DNA of 64,000 nucleotides, from assembly GCA_050302175.1 (NCBI GenBank), contig JBNLAN010000018.1, positions 1 to 64,000 on the forward strand. The letters run 5' to 3'. This DNA comes from JBNLAN01 sp050302175. Its GTDB lineage: Bacteria > Pseudomonadota > Zetaproteobacteria > Mariprofundales > Mariprofundaceae. The notes beneath the pieces are model-generated. The model saw only the letters and a program-made list of their open reading frames with translations, did no database searches and was not told the origin of the DNA. Of the stretch, positions 51,759 to 60,849 are shown in pieces. The translations under genes were made by a program, and so were the position numbers. Within the stretch, counting starts at the first letter, position 1; every line of letters starts with the position of its first letter.

Positions 51759-52334
51759 GTGAGCATCATTTTCGTCTGGCTTTCGGCGTTGCTGTTTGCG
51801 TTTGTTCACAGCGCGCTTGCAGCATCGAGTGTAAAGGCATGGTTTTATCGGCACAGGGTCAATGCCCGGCGCTACCGGCTGGGCTATTCGCTATTTGCCG
51901 TTTTGAGCACTGCGATCTGGCTCGCTTTTCTTGTCTCACTGCCCGATACCGCGCTTTACCAGATCGAGGGTGGTTGGCAGTGGTTTATGTACGCGTTGCA
52001 GTTGCTTGGGGCTCTGCTCGTCTGGCAGTCGCTCAGGGCATTTGATATCGGGCTGTTTCTGGGGTTCAGAGAGAGTGGGCTCGAGGGGGATCCATTTCAT
52101 GAAAGCGGCATTTATCGTCATATTCGCCATCCGATGTACAGCGGTTTCATGCTGATTATGTTTGCGATGCCGGTGCAGACGGTCAACAGCATGCACACTG
52201 CCCTTGCCGTGGCGCTCTACTTCATCGTCGGTGCGCATTTCGAGGAGAGGCGGATGCTGGCGGCCAACTCCGGGTATGCCGATTATCGCCGACGGGTCGG
52301 GGCGTTTCTGCCGAAAAATTTCAGGCCTCGCTGA
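51759..52334 (+). CDS. Membrane protein of the isoprenylcysteine/phospholipid methyltransferase superfamily
   Basis: The 191-residue protein has five or six TM helices and the typical C-terminal pattern of ICMT/PEMT-type enzymes: GIYRHIRHPMYSGFMLIMFA and EERRMLAANSGYADYRRRV, ending in FLPK. These residues bind S-adenosylmethionine in characterised relatives. The GTG at 51759 is the start. The product methylated is unknown. It is next to the metal exporter gene in the same direction, 40 bases apart. Confidence 0.8.
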   Translation: MSIIFVWLSALLFAFVHSALAASSVKAWFYRHRVNARRYRLGYSLFAVLSTAIWLAFLVSLPDTALYQIEGGWQWFMYALQLLGALLVWQSLRAFDIGLFLGFRESGLEGDPFHESGIYRHIRHPMYSGFMLIMFAMPVQTVNSMHTALAVALYFIVGAHFEERRMLAANSGYADYRRRVGAFLPKNFRPR

Positions 52335-52374
52335 GCGACTTTATTCCCCGGCACAAACAGTTCATGATTGGCGC

Positions 52375-53364
52375 ATGGGCCATCACCATTCACATTCGCA
52401 TATTATCAGTTCAGACGAAATCAGGGCGCAATCCAGCACACTCAAGGTGCCGCCGGAGGAAGCTGCACGGCTGATGAAGCTGGCGACCTATGCTTCCACC
52501 AGCGTCGCCAGTATTCTGATTATCACCAAAATGGTCGTCTGGCTCTGGAGCGACTCCGTTTCATTACTCGCAACCCTGATCGATTCCTGCCTCGATGCGG
52601 CAGCATCTCTGGTGAATCTGCTGGCGGTGCGTCATGCCTTGCAGCCCGCCGATAAGGAGCATCGCTTTGGTCATGGCAAGGCGGAATCGCTGGCCGGGCT
52701 TGGGCAGGCCACATTCATTGCGGGCTCTTCCGGATTCCTGCTACTGGAGGCAGTGCAGCATATTTTCAATCCGGTGACACCGAAAGTGATTGGTGCGGGT
52801 ATCGGCGTGATGCTGTTCTCCATCGCCATGACCGGGTTGCTGCTGCTAATTCAGCGCCATGTGATCGACAGAACAGGCTCCACCGCGATTTCTGCCGATG
52901 CATTACATTACAAAACTGATCTATTAGTGAATGCCAGCGTGATTGTGGCGCTACTGCTCGCGGTATATAGCGGCTGGCCCGGTTTCGATGCGGTATTCGG
53001 TTTCGGAATAGGAATTTATATCTTGATGGCGGCCTGGGAGATCGCGCATGAAGCGATACAGAATCTGATGGATCGTGAGTTGCCGCAGGAGGAGCGCAAG
53101 GCGATCAAGGAGATTGTGATGCGCCATCCCAAGGCGCGAGGCATGCACGATCTTCGCACGCGGCGCTCCGGCACTACGGTGTTTATCCAGCTGCATCTCG
53201 AGCTCGACGATGAGCTTACTCTGCTACAGGCGCATGATATCGCTGATGAGGTTGAGGGCAGCATTATGGAAGCTTTCCATGGTGCGGAGGTTATCATCCA
53301 TCAGGATCCCGCCAGCATTACCGAGCCGCTACCCGAATATCTGCATAACAGCCCGCAATCGTGA
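52375..53364 (+). CDS. Cation diffusion facilitator metal exporter, FieF-like
   Basis: The 329-residue CDF transporter exports divalent metal against protons. It begins with a His-rich tail (MGHHHSHSH), has six TM helices, and carries the FieF/YiiP site residues DSCLD (D-x3-D) in TM2 and HYKTD (H-x3-D) in TM5, plus a C-terminal cytoplasmic domain with HDLRTRRSGTTVFIQLHLEL. This site is the Fe/Zn/Cd type. In an iron-exposed organism Fe(II) or Zn export is plausible. The ATG has no clear ribosome binding site. Confidence 0.92.
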   Translation: MGHHHSHSHIISSDEIRAQSSTLKVPPEEAARLMKLATYASTSVASILIITKMVVWLWSDSVSLLATLIDSCLDAAASLVNLLAVRHALQPADKEHRFGHGKAESLAGLGQATFIAGSSGFLLLEAVQHIFNPVTPKVIGAGIGVMLFSIAMTGLLLLIQRHVIDRTGSTAISADALHYKTDLLVNASVIVALLLAVYSGWPGFDAVFGFGIGIYILMAAWEIAHEAIQNLMDRELPQEERKAIKEIVMRHPKARGMHDLRTRRSGTTVFIQLHLELDDELTLLQAHDIADEVEGSIMEAFHGAEVIIHQDPASITEPLPEYLHNSPQS

Positions 53365-53400
53365 GCGGGCATTGCCCGCCCCGGACGCGCTAAAGTCCGG

Positions 53401-53712
53401 TTAGCGCTTGATTCGGTAATATTGCGATTTGCGTGCCTTCCAGAATGCCTCGTATTCGTCGCGAGTTACCTCGCCGTCATGATTGTCATCCATCGCCTTG
53501 TAGCGTTGGCGGATGCGTTCATCGATGAAGGCGCGGTATTCGCTATAGGAGACACCATCGCTTTTGTCGCTATCGAGCGCCATAAAGCGGTCAACGATAC
53601 GATCGGTCACTGTCGCCGGGCCTGAATCTTCCTCATCGGCTTCCTGGGCGGCCCAGGCAGGCGTCGCAGCCAGCAACAGTAGTATTAGCATAGTGTTCAA
53701 CAGTTTTAGCAT
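53401..53712 (-). CDS. Secreted EF-hand protein
   Basis: The 103-residue protein has a signal peptide (MLKLLNTMLILLLLAATPAW, cleavage after AWA) and two EF-hand loops, DSDKSDGVSYSEY (about residues 47-59) and DDNHDGEVTRDEY (about 75-87), with Asp/Asn at the calcium positions. It probably binds calcium in the periplasm. AAAGGAG lies 6 nt upstream. It converges with the metal exporter gene; the two short hairpins at 53364-53397 lack T tracts. Partner and role are unknown. Confidence 0.88.
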   Translation of the reverse strand: MLKLLNTMLILLLLAATPAWAAQEADEEDSGPATVTDRIVDRFMALDSDKSDGVSYSEYRAFIDERIRQRYKAMDDNHDGEVTRDEYEAFWKARKSQYYRIKR

Positions 53713-53805
53713 TTAGGACTCCTTTCCCCCGCGGGGACACAATGTAGCTTTGCCAAGCGAGCTATTCAACGGCAACATACCTGCCACCCTGATTGGAGGA
53801 TGCTT

Positions 53806-54639
53806 GTGAAAGCCTATTTGGACCTGATGCGTTATGTGCACGAAAACGGCAATGCCAAAGGAGATCGCACCGGCACTGGCACCAAATCTGTGTTTGGATA
53901 TCAAATGCGCTTCGATCTTTCGCAAGGTTTTCCGCTTGTCACCACCAAAAAAGTGCATCTGAAATCGATCATTCACGAGCTGCTCTGGTTCCTGAAAGGC
54001 GGCACCAATACGAAATATCTGAAAGAGAATGGCGTCTCGATCTGGGATGAGTGGGCGCTCCCGGATGGCGCTCTCGGTCCCGTCTATGGCTACCAGTGGC
54101 GCAACTGGCCCACGCCCGATGGTCGTCACGTGGATCAGATCTCCGAGCTGATTGAGCAGATCAAGAGCAAGCCCAATTCACGTCGTCTGATTGTTTCGGC
54201 CTGGAATGTGGCCGATCTGCCGGATGAATCGATCAGCCCGCAGGCCAATGCGGCAAACGGCAAGATGGCGCTGGCTCCCTGCCACGCCTTTTTCCAGTTT
54301 TATGTGGCTGATGGCCGGCTCTCCTGTCAGCTCTATCAGCGCAGCGCCGATATTTTTCTGGGCGTACCTTTCAACATCGCCAGCTATGCACTGCTCACCA
54401 TGATGGTCGCGCAGGTATGTGATCTTGTGCCGGGTGACTTTGTGCATACCTTCGGCGATGCACATCTCTACTCCAACCACATGGAGCAGGTGGAAATGCA
54501 ATTGGCACGTGAAGCTTTTCCACTGCCAAGCATGAAACTCAACCCGGATGTGAAAAATATCTTCGATTTCAAATATGAGGATTTCGAGCTGATCGGTTAC
54601 GAGTGCCACCCGGGTATCAGGGCGCCGATTGCAATTTGA
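53806..54639 (+). CDS. thyA: Thymidylate synthase
   Basis: ThyA methylates dUMP to dTMP using methylene-THF. The 277-residue protein starts at GTG 53806 (KAYLDLMRYVHENG), chosen because GGAGG lies 7 nt before it; the ATG at 53800 directly abuts GGAGG. Conserved blocks are GDRTGTGTKSVFGYQMRFDL with Arg21, the catalytic Cys159 in ALAPCHAFFQFYV, SCQLYQRSADIFLGVPFNIA and GDAHLYSNHMEQV. It oxidises folate, which folA downstream would reduce. Confidence 0.96.
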   Translation: MKAYLDLMRYVHENGNAKGDRTGTGTKSVFGYQMRFDLSQGFPLVTTKKVHLKSIIHELLWFLKGGTNTKYLKENGVSIWDEWALPDGALGPVYGYQWRNWPTPDGRHVDQISELIEQIKSKPNSRRLIVSAWNVADLPDESISPQANAANGKMALAPCHAFFQFYVADGRLSCQLYQRSADIFLGVPFNIASYALLTMMVAQVCDLVPGDFVHTFGDAHLYSNHMEQVEMQLAREAFPLPSMKLNPDVKNIFDFKYEDFELIGYECHPGIRAPIAI

Positions 54640-54687
54640 ATAATCTGAATCGACAGGCGTGTTAAGTCGATCCATAAGGAGAAAATA

Positions 54688-55230
54688 ATGAGATTCCAAC
54701 GCCTGTTGTTGCTATGCATGGTTCCAGTTTTGGCTATGACACTCTCTTTCCGTGCCGAGGCCAAGTCGGCAACTGAAGCCTCCGGCGATGTGCTGGTGGT
54801 ACTTCTGCCAACGGTTGCTTACGGAAGCACGTTTGCAATGGATGATGAAGAGGGCCGGATGCAGTTCTACAAGTCTTTTTTCACTACGCTCGCTGTCACC
54901 CAGGGCATCAAATACTCGGTGAATAAAACGCGCCCGGACGGTTCCGATAATAAATCTTTCCCGTCCGGCCACTCATCGGCCTCGTTTCAGGCTGCTTCGT
55001 TTATCCAGATGCGATATGGCTGGAAATACGGCATCCCGGCCTATCTGACTTCAAGCTATGTCGCCTGGACCCGGGTGAAGGCCAGGAAGCACTTTGTTGT
55101 GGATGTGATGGCTGGGGCATCGTTGGGCGTGCTGAGCAATCTGATTTTCACCGACGAATATTCGGGAGTCAGGGTGGAGCCGCATGCGTCGCATGATAGT
55201 TACGGGGTGACTCTCAGCCTCAATTGGTGA
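54688..55230 (+). CDS. Secreted PAP2-type phosphatase
   Basis: The 180-residue protein has a signal peptide (cleavage near AEA) and the PAP2 catalytic signature KYSVNKTRPDGSD, SFPSGHSSASF and TSSYVAWTRVKARKHFVVDV, with both catalytic histidines. It is short and has no clear multi-helix membrane domain, so it may be a periplasmic lipid phosphatase. AAGGAG lies 6 nt upstream. The C-terminus SLNW and Gly/Ser-rich end recall an outer-membrane-type strand. Substrate unknown. Confidence 0.85.
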   Translation: MRFQRLLLLCMVPVLAMTLSFRAEAKSATEASGDVLVVLLPTVAYGSTFAMDDEEGRMQFYKSFFTTLAVTQGIKYSVNKTRPDGSDNKSFPSGHSSASFQAASFIQMRYGWKYGIPAYLTSSYVAWTRVKARKHFVVDVMAGASLGVLSNLIFTDEYSGVRVEPHASHDSYGVTLSLNW

Positions 55231-55862
55231 TGGTGCAAATGAAGCATTCTGTTTCGGGAGTCTGGTTGATGCTCTTTGTGCTGCTTCTTTTGAGCTCAGT
55301 GCGCACATCAGATGCCAAGGAGGCTGATCCGGGTGCCTGTGCAACCTTGCCGTTACTTGATCGTTACGATCAGGCTGGGCTGTTAAGTCGCTCAGGTGAT
55401 GGTGAGCTTCAGCTTTATCTTGTCGCCGATCTGCATTCGGCTGATTGCGGTGCGCCGGACTGTTACGGCACGAATATTGTAGTCAGGATAAGACCTATTG
55501 CGGATCGTTCTCGATGCTTTGTAAAAACAGCCATTATTCAGACACAGGACTTTGTCGAGCCGAACTGCGGGTTTTCCGATCCTGTCGCATCATCGGTAAT
55601 GGAGAGTTACGTAGTTTTAGAAGCAGATGCGGACTGGGGTAACGGGAACCTTGAAAGAGTGACGCTGCAGAACAGGAGCGGAACTCGAGCGTTGATCATT
55701 ATGCGGCGGAATTTTTTCTATTTTGAGAACGTGACAGCCCATGGTGTACTTCATATGGAACTTCCTGCCGAAGATGAAAATGGGTGTTGTTGGGGAGCCA
55801 CCTCTTCGGAATCCCATTTTCCTCCGGCAAATAAAGGGATGTTATTTCCCACTCCTGAATGA
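55230..55862 (+). CDS. Secreted protein of unknown function
   Basis: About 210 residues from the ATG at 55230, which overlaps the PAP2 stop by one base (TGATG); the ATG at 55239 is an alternative. The signal peptide is hydrophobic (SGVWLMLFVLLLLSSVRTSD), and the mature part has about eight cysteines (for example GACAT, DCGAPDCYG, SRCFV, PNCGF, NGCCWG), suggesting disulfides. I recognise no domain. It ends in a Pro-rich tail. It is likely co-transcribed with the PAP2 gene. Confidence 0.65.
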   Translation: MVQMKHSVSGVWLMLFVLLLLSSVRTSDAKEADPGACATLPLLDRYDQAGLLSRSGDGELQLYLVADLHSADCGAPDCYGTNIVVRIRPIADRSRCFVKTAIIQTQDFVEPNCGFSDPVASSVMESYVVLEADADWGNGNLERVTLQNRSGTRALIIMRRNFFYFENVTAHGVLHMELPAEDENGCCWGATSSESHFPPANKGMLFPTPE

Positions 55863-55903
55863 AGAGATGTACATTTATTACGTCAGCTTTCATGATTTGA
55901 GCT

Positions 55904-56410
55904 ATGGCTGAGGAAGCAAAGCAACCCACTATCTCCCTGATCTGGGCGCAGGATGAAAATCGTCTGATCGGCAATAAGAACAAGCTGCCGTGGCGGCTGC
56001 CTGCCGACCTGGCGTGGTTTAAGGAATGCACCATGGGCAAGCCGATTCTGATGGGTCGCAAAACTTTCGAATCCATCGGTAAGCCGTTGCCGGGTAGGCA
56101 GAATATTGTGCTCACCCGTCAGGATTTGCAGATTGAAGGCTGCACCGTGGTGCATTCGCTGGAGCAGGCCAAAGAAGCCGCAGGCGATGCCGCCGAAATC
56201 ATGGTGATCGGGGGTGCAGAGATCTATGCGCAGACGCTGCCGTTTGCCGATAAGCTCTATTACACGCAAATCCATCACGCTTTTAAAGGCGATGCATGGT
56301 TTCTCGAATTACAGATGAAAAAGTGGGAAATGCTGCACAGGGAGGCACACACGGCAGATGAGAAGAACCCGTATGATCACACTTTCATGATTCTGGCGCG
56401 CAGAAAATAA
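55904..56410 (+). CDS. folA: Dihydrofolate reductase
   Basis: FolA reduces dihydrofolate with NADPH. The 168-residue enzyme has IWAQDENRLIGNKNKLPWRL, LAWFKECTMGKPILMGRKTF, ESIGKPLPGRQNIVLTR and IMVIGGAEIYAQTLPFADKL, all normal. A basic/acidic N-terminal extension of about nine residues (MAEEAKQPT) precedes the usual start. It belongs with thyA functionally, though two genes separate them. Confidence 0.96.
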   Translation: MAEEAKQPTISLIWAQDENRLIGNKNKLPWRLPADLAWFKECTMGKPILMGRKTFESIGKPLPGRQNIVLTRQDLQIEGCTVVHSLEQAKEAAGDAAEIMVIGGAEIYAQTLPFADKLYYTQIHHAFKGDAWFLELQMKKWEMLHREAHTADEKNPYDHTFMILARRK

Positions 56411-56413
56411 ATT

Positions 56414-57040
56414 TTGAACATCCCCCTTTGTTATCGTGTACAACTTGTCATTTTCATCGGCGTATTTGCATGGTCGGTGGTGGAGCCACTCGATGTTTAT
56501 ATCTGGGCACTGGAAGTGTTCCCCGCAGTGATCGGGCTTGGCGTTGTGCTGGGCACATATCACAAGTTTCCACTCACCGACCTCGCCTACACCATGATTC
56601 TGCTGCACTGCATTATCCTGATGGTGGGCGGGCACTACACATACGCCGAGGTGCCGTTGTTCGATTGGTTGCAGCAGCAGTTCGATCTTGCGCGTAACTA
56701 TTATGATCGTGTCGGCCACCTTGCGCAGGGCTTTTTTCCCGCAATCATTGCGCGCGAAATTTTACTGCGGCTCACACCGCTCGAACCTGGCGGCTGGCTC
56801 TTTTTCATTGTTACCAGTATCTGCCTCGCTATCAGTGCTTTTTATGAATTTATCGAGTGGTGGGTGGCACTGCTCACCGGTGAGGCTGCCGATGTGTTTC
56901 TCGCCACGCAGGGCGATGTATGGGATACGCAGTGGGATATGTTTCTCGCCTTTTGCGGAGCCATGGCCGCGCAGCTAATCTTTGCCCGCCTGCATGATGA
57001 GAAGTTACAGATTTTAAACAGGGAGCAGAGGCAAGCATGA
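56414..57040 (+). CDS. DUF2238/YjdF-family membrane protein
   Basis: The 208-residue protein has about six TM helices and the family's conserved YDRVGHLAQGFFPAIIAREI and AFYEFIEWWVALLTGEAADV with FLATQGDVWDTQWDMF. It starts at TTG 56414, three bases after folA. Its stop overlaps ribF as ATGA. Function unknown; the E. coli homologue YjdF is an inner-membrane protein. Confidence 0.88.
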   Translation: MNIPLCYRVQLVIFIGVFAWSVVEPLDVYIWALEVFPAVIGLGVVLGTYHKFPLTDLAYTMILLHCIILMVGGHYTYAEVPLFDWLQQQFDLARNYYDRVGHLAQGFFPAIIAREILLRLTPLEPGGWLFFIVTSICLAISAFYEFIEWWVALLTGEAADVFLATQGDVWDTQWDMFLAFCGAMAAQLIFARLHDEKLQILNREQRQA

Positions 57041-57966
57041 GAATCTTCAGGCATTGGCAGGATGCTGCTCAGGCCACCGATCTGCATGGCGGTGCGATCA
57101 CGATTGGAAATTTCGATGGTGTTCACCTTGGGCATCAGCAGGTGTTGGCCGAACTAAAAGCGCATGCCGCAAAGGTGGGTGGCCCGGCTATCGCTATCAC
57201 CTTCGATCCGCATCCTCGCGCCGTTCTTTTTCCCGGCGAATCACCTCGCAGGTTATCCCACTTGCATGAACGACTTGAGCGTCTGGAGGAGGCAGGTGTT
57301 GATGCAGTGCTGTTGTTGCACTTTGATCGTGAGCTTGCCTCCTGGCCGGCCAGTCAGTTTTCAAACAAGGTTTTTGAAACCTTTCAGCCGAAACACTGGC
57401 ATGTCGGCTACGATTTTGCCTTTGGGCGCGGTCGCGAAGGGAGTGCCGAGGCGTTGCACGAACTGGGGGAATCATTGGGTTTCACCGTGACCGAAGCGGG
57501 AGCTTTCGAGATGGATCACGCCGTGGTCTCTTCCAGCCGTATTCGTTCGGCCATTGAGGCTGCAGACTTTCCATTGGCTAAAAAACTGCTCGGACGCTCC
57601 TATTCGATTTCAGGGCATGTGATGCATGGCGACAAACGCGGTCGCAAGATTGGCTTTCCGACCGCCAATCTCGATGTGGCCGATCTGGCACATCCGCCGA
57701 TCGGTATTTATGCCGTGAAAGCAAAGTGTGGCGATGAGCTCTGGAATGGTGCTGCCTATCTCGGTTTCCGCCCTACTTTTAATGGACGTACCATGGTGCT
57801 GGAAACGCATATGCTTGATGTCAGCCCCGAGCTCTATAACGAGCGACTGGAAGTGCGTTTTGTGCAGCGTGTGCGCGAGGATCGTGCCTATAAGAGTGCC
57901 GATGAGCTCTCCCGCCAGATCAAGCTGGATTGTGATGCGGCGCGAAGGATTCTTGCCGGGAACTAA
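57037..57966 (+). CDS. ribF: Bifunctional riboflavin kinase/FAD synthetase
   Basis: RibF turns riboflavin into FMN then FAD. The 309-residue protein has the N-terminal adenylyltransferase motif ITIGNFDGVHLGHQQVLAEL, ITFDPHPRAVLFPGE and FGRGREGSAEAL, with SSSRIRSAIEAADFPLA, and the C-terminal flavokinase GHVMHGDKRGRKIGFPTANL. It precedes ileS-lspA, the standard proteobacterial order. Confidence 0.96.
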   Translation: MRIFRHWQDAAQATDLHGGAITIGNFDGVHLGHQQVLAELKAHAAKVGGPAIAITFDPHPRAVLFPGESPRRLSHLHERLERLEEAGVDAVLLLHFDRELASWPASQFSNKVFETFQPKHWHVGYDFAFGRGREGSAEALHELGESLGFTVTEAGAFEMDHAVVSSSRIRSAIEAADFPLAKKLLGRSYSISGHVMHGDKRGRKIGFPTANLDVADLAHPPIGIYAVKAKCGDELWNGAAYLGFRPTFNGRTMVLETHMLDVSPELYNERLEVRFVQRVREDRAYKSADELSRQIKLDCDAARRILAGN

Positions 57967-58061
57967 ATTCGGCAACCCTTAAAAGAGACAACCCAAGAAA
58001 TTTTGCTATGCTTCGCCCGCCCTGATGCATTTGGGGTGAAAAGAGTACGGGAGCCCTAGCC

Positions 58062-60848
58062 TTGTCCGACCAAGAGAAGTTTGATTACAAATCCACCGTT
58101 TTCCTGCCGAAAACGGATTTTCCGATGCGCGGAAACCTGCCGCAGGCGGAGCCCAGGCGTCTGGAGCAGTGGGAAACCGCCCGCTTGTACCAGCAGCTGC
58201 GGAATAAACGCAAGGGTAAGCCAAAGTTTGTGCTGCACGACGGCCCGCCCTATGCCAACGGCCACATCCACACCGGTCATGCGGTCAACAAGGTGCTGAA
58301 AGATATCGTGGTGCGCTCGCGATCGATGATGGGTTTCGATGCGCCATACGTGCCGGGCTGGGATTGCCACGGCCTGCCGATCGAGCTGAAGGTGGAAGAG
58401 CAGTTCAAGAAACAGAAGCGAGACAAGGAGAGCATCTCTTCGGATGAGTTTCGTACCGCCTGCCGTGAATATGCGGCGGAGTGGCTGAATATACAGCGCG
58501 AAGAGTTCAAGCGGCTTGGTGTCATCGGTGATTGGGATAATCCATATATCACTATGGATTACAAATTCGAGGCCGATACGGTGCGTGAGATTGGCAAGTT
58601 TCTGGCCAATGGCGGCCTCTACAAGGGTGCCAAGCCGGTGCACTGGTGTGTGAATGACCGCACCGCATTGGCGGAAGCCGAGGTGGAGTACGAGGAGCAC
58701 ACCTCTCATTCTATCTACGTAAAGTTTGTCACAGGCGAGGACTTGTCGGACATCAGCTCCAGCCTCGTCGGCAAAGTGTCGCTGGTGATCTGGACGACTA
58801 CTCCGTGGACCATTCCGGCCAATCTGGCGGTTTCAGTCGGTCCTGATATCGAGTATGCAATCGTGCGTATCAACAAGGCTGATGATAATCCGAACCTTGT
58901 GTCGGGTGAGGTGCTGATTATCGCTGAAGATTTGCGTGCCCAGGTGCTGGCCGATATTGGCGCAACAGGCGAGGTGCTGGGTCGTGTGCGCGGGCACAGC
59001 CTCGATAAACGCCGTTTCCGTCATCCCTATCTCGATCAGGATGCGCCAGTGCTGGTGGGCGAGCATGTTACCCTTGAGGCGGGCACCGGCTGCGTGCACA
59101 CCGCTCCCGGCCACGGCCAGGAGGATTTCGAGATCGGCCAGAAATATGGACTGCCGGTTTTCAATCCGGTGGATGATGGCGGTGTGTTTCGCGACGGTAC
59201 CCCGGTGGTTGCCGGCATGCATGTGTTCAAGGCCAATGCGGTGATGGTTGAGCATTTGCGCGAGACAGGTTCGCTGCTTGCCACCAGTAAGATCAACCAC
59301 TCCTATCCGCATTGCTGGCGCTGCCACACGCCGCTGATTTTCCGCGCCACTCCGCAGTGGTTTATCTCCATGCAGAAAAACGATCTGCGCAAGAAGGCAT
59401 TGAAGGCCATTGAAAATACCACGTTCGTGCCCGAGTGGGGGAAAAATCGTATCCGCGCCATGGTCGAGCAGCGGCCCGACTGGTGCGTTTCAAGACAAAG
59501 AAACTGGGGAGTGCCGATCACTGCCATCCGCTGTAAAAGTTGCGATACGCATGCTGTGACCACGTCGAAGGTTGTCGAAGGGATCGCCAAGGCCGTGGAA
59601 AATGGCGGGGCGGATGTCTGGTTTTCCACCGATGTAGAGGCTTTCCTGCCGAAGAATGCCAAGTGTCCGGCTTGCTCAGGCAAGGAGTTTGTGAAGGAGA
59701 CCGATATCCTCGATGTCTGGTTTGATTCCGGCTCCACACATGCCTGCGTGCTGGAACAGCGCGATGAGCTGGGGGCACCGGCCGATCTCTATCTCGAAGG
59801 TTCTGATCAGCATCGCGGCTGGTTCCAGTCCTCGCTCCTCGAGAGCATCGGAACCCGCAGTGTCGCTCCGTTCAAAGCTGTGCTGACACACGGTTTCGTG
59901 TTCGACAGCTCGGGGAACAAGATGTCCAAGTCCAAGGGCAATACCATCGCCCCGCAGACCATCATGGAGCAGATGGGCGCCGATATTTTGCGTCTGTGGG
60001 TGTCCGCCAGCGACTACTCGGCCGATATCAATCTCTCCAACGATATTTTGAAGCAACTGGCTGAATCGTATCGCCGCATCCGCAATACTATCCGCTTCCT
60101 GCTGGGCAACCTCGACGGTTTCGATCCCAAGAAGGATGCGGTGCCGCACAAGCAGCGCAGTCCGCTGGATCGCTGGGCTGTGCATCGGTTGAGCCAGATG
60201 ACTGCTACGGTGCTGAATGGTTATGAGAACTACCAGTTCCACCGCATCTATCAGGAGGTGCACAACTTCTGTTCGGTCGATTTGGGCGGATTCTATCTCG
60301 ATGTGATCAAGGATCGTCTCTACTGCGATGGAGCCGATTCGAAACGCCGGGCTTCGGCGCGCGCCACATTGCATGAGATCTGCGATACGCTGATTCGTCT
60401 GATCGCACCGATTCTGCCGTTCACGGCAGAAGAGGCGTGGGAGTTTCTGCCTGGCCGAGGTGAGGGCTCCGTGCATCTGCACGGTTTTCACGATGTGGCC
60501 GATATCAAGATTGATGGTGAATCATGGGAGAAGTTTTTCGAGATTCGCGAGCAGGTAAACACTGCGTTAGATCAGGCTAAAAAGGATGGCGTGGTCGGCT
60601 CCTCCATTGCTGCTTGCGTGAATGTGCCCTCGCTGTCGGCTGCGCTTGCCGAGCATCTGGGAGAAACTTTCGAGCAACTGTTCATCGTTGCCAAGGTGAC
60701 GATGCAGCCCGGTGCGCACGTTACGATCTCTGCGGCTGAGGGTTCGAAGTGCCCTCGTTGCTGGAATGTTGGCGCACCCGCAGATGCCGGTCATGCGGTG
60801 CACAGTGAGGTGTGCCCTCGCTGCTTCGAGGTGGTGGCCAAGGGCTGA
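58062..60848 (+). CDS. ileS: Isoleucyl-tRNA synthetase
   Basis: The 928-residue class-I synthetase has the HIGH-type motif in PYANGHIHTGHAVNKVLKD, the tryptophan/editing CP1 insert (GTGCVHTAPGHGQEDFEIG), DVWFDSGSTHACVLE, GSDQHRGWFQSSLL, and KMSKS in GNKMSKSKGNTIAPQ. The C-terminal zinc ribbon is CPRCWNVG and CPRCFEV. It starts with TTG at 58062; the 95-base leader upstream shows no T-box. Confidence 0.97.
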   Translation: MSDQEKFDYKSTVFLPKTDFPMRGNLPQAEPRRLEQWETARLYQQLRNKRKGKPKFVLHDGPPYANGHIHTGHAVNKVLKDIVVRSRSMMGFDAPYVPGWDCHGLPIELKVEEQFKKQKRDKESISSDEFRTACREYAAEWLNIQREEFKRLGVIGDWDNPYITMDYKFEADTVREIGKFLANGGLYKGAKPVHWCVNDRTALAEAEVEYEEHTSHSIYVKFVTGEDLSDISSSLVGKVSLVIWTTTPWTIPANLAVSVGPDIEYAIVRINKADDNPNLVSGEVLIIAEDLRAQVLADIGATGEVLGRVRGHSLDKRRFRHPYLDQDAPVLVGEHVTLEAGTGCVHTAPGHGQEDFEIGQKYGLPVFNPVDDGGVFRDGTPVVAGMHVFKANAVMVEHLRETGSLLATSKINHSYPHCWRCHTPLIFRATPQWFISMQKNDLRKKALKAIENTTFVPEWGKNRIRAMVEQRPDWCVSRQRNWGVPITAIRCKSCDTHAVTTSKVVEGIAKAVENGGADVWFSTDVEAFLPKNAKCPACSGKEFVKETDILDVWFDSGSTHACVLEQRDELGAPADLYLEGSDQHRGWFQSSLLESIGTRSVAPFKAVLTHGFVFDSSGNKMSKSKGNTIAPQTIMEQMGADILRLWVSASDYSADINLSNDILKQLAESYRRIRNTIRFLLGNLDGFDPKKDAVPHKQRSPLDRWAVHRLSQMTATVLNGYENYQFHRIYQEVHNFCSVDLGGFYLDVIKDRLYCDGADSKRRASARATLHEICDTLIRLIAPILPFTAEEAWEFLPGRGEGSVHLHGFHDVADIKIDGESWEKFFEIREQVNTALDQAKKDGVVGSSIAACVNVPSLSAALAEHLGETFEQLFIVAKVTMQPGAHVTISAAEGSKCPRCWNVGAPADAGHAVHSEVCPRCFEVVAKG

Positions 60849-60849
60849 T

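Noticed and set aside
53364..53400. Tandem hairpins (GCGGGC/GCCCGC and CCGGAC/GTCCGG) as a terminator
   Set aside because: Both stems are good but neither is followed by a T tract, so termination cannot be claimed.
59676..60491. Long open frame opposite ileS
   Set aside because: Antisense shadow of the synthetase; no signal of its own.
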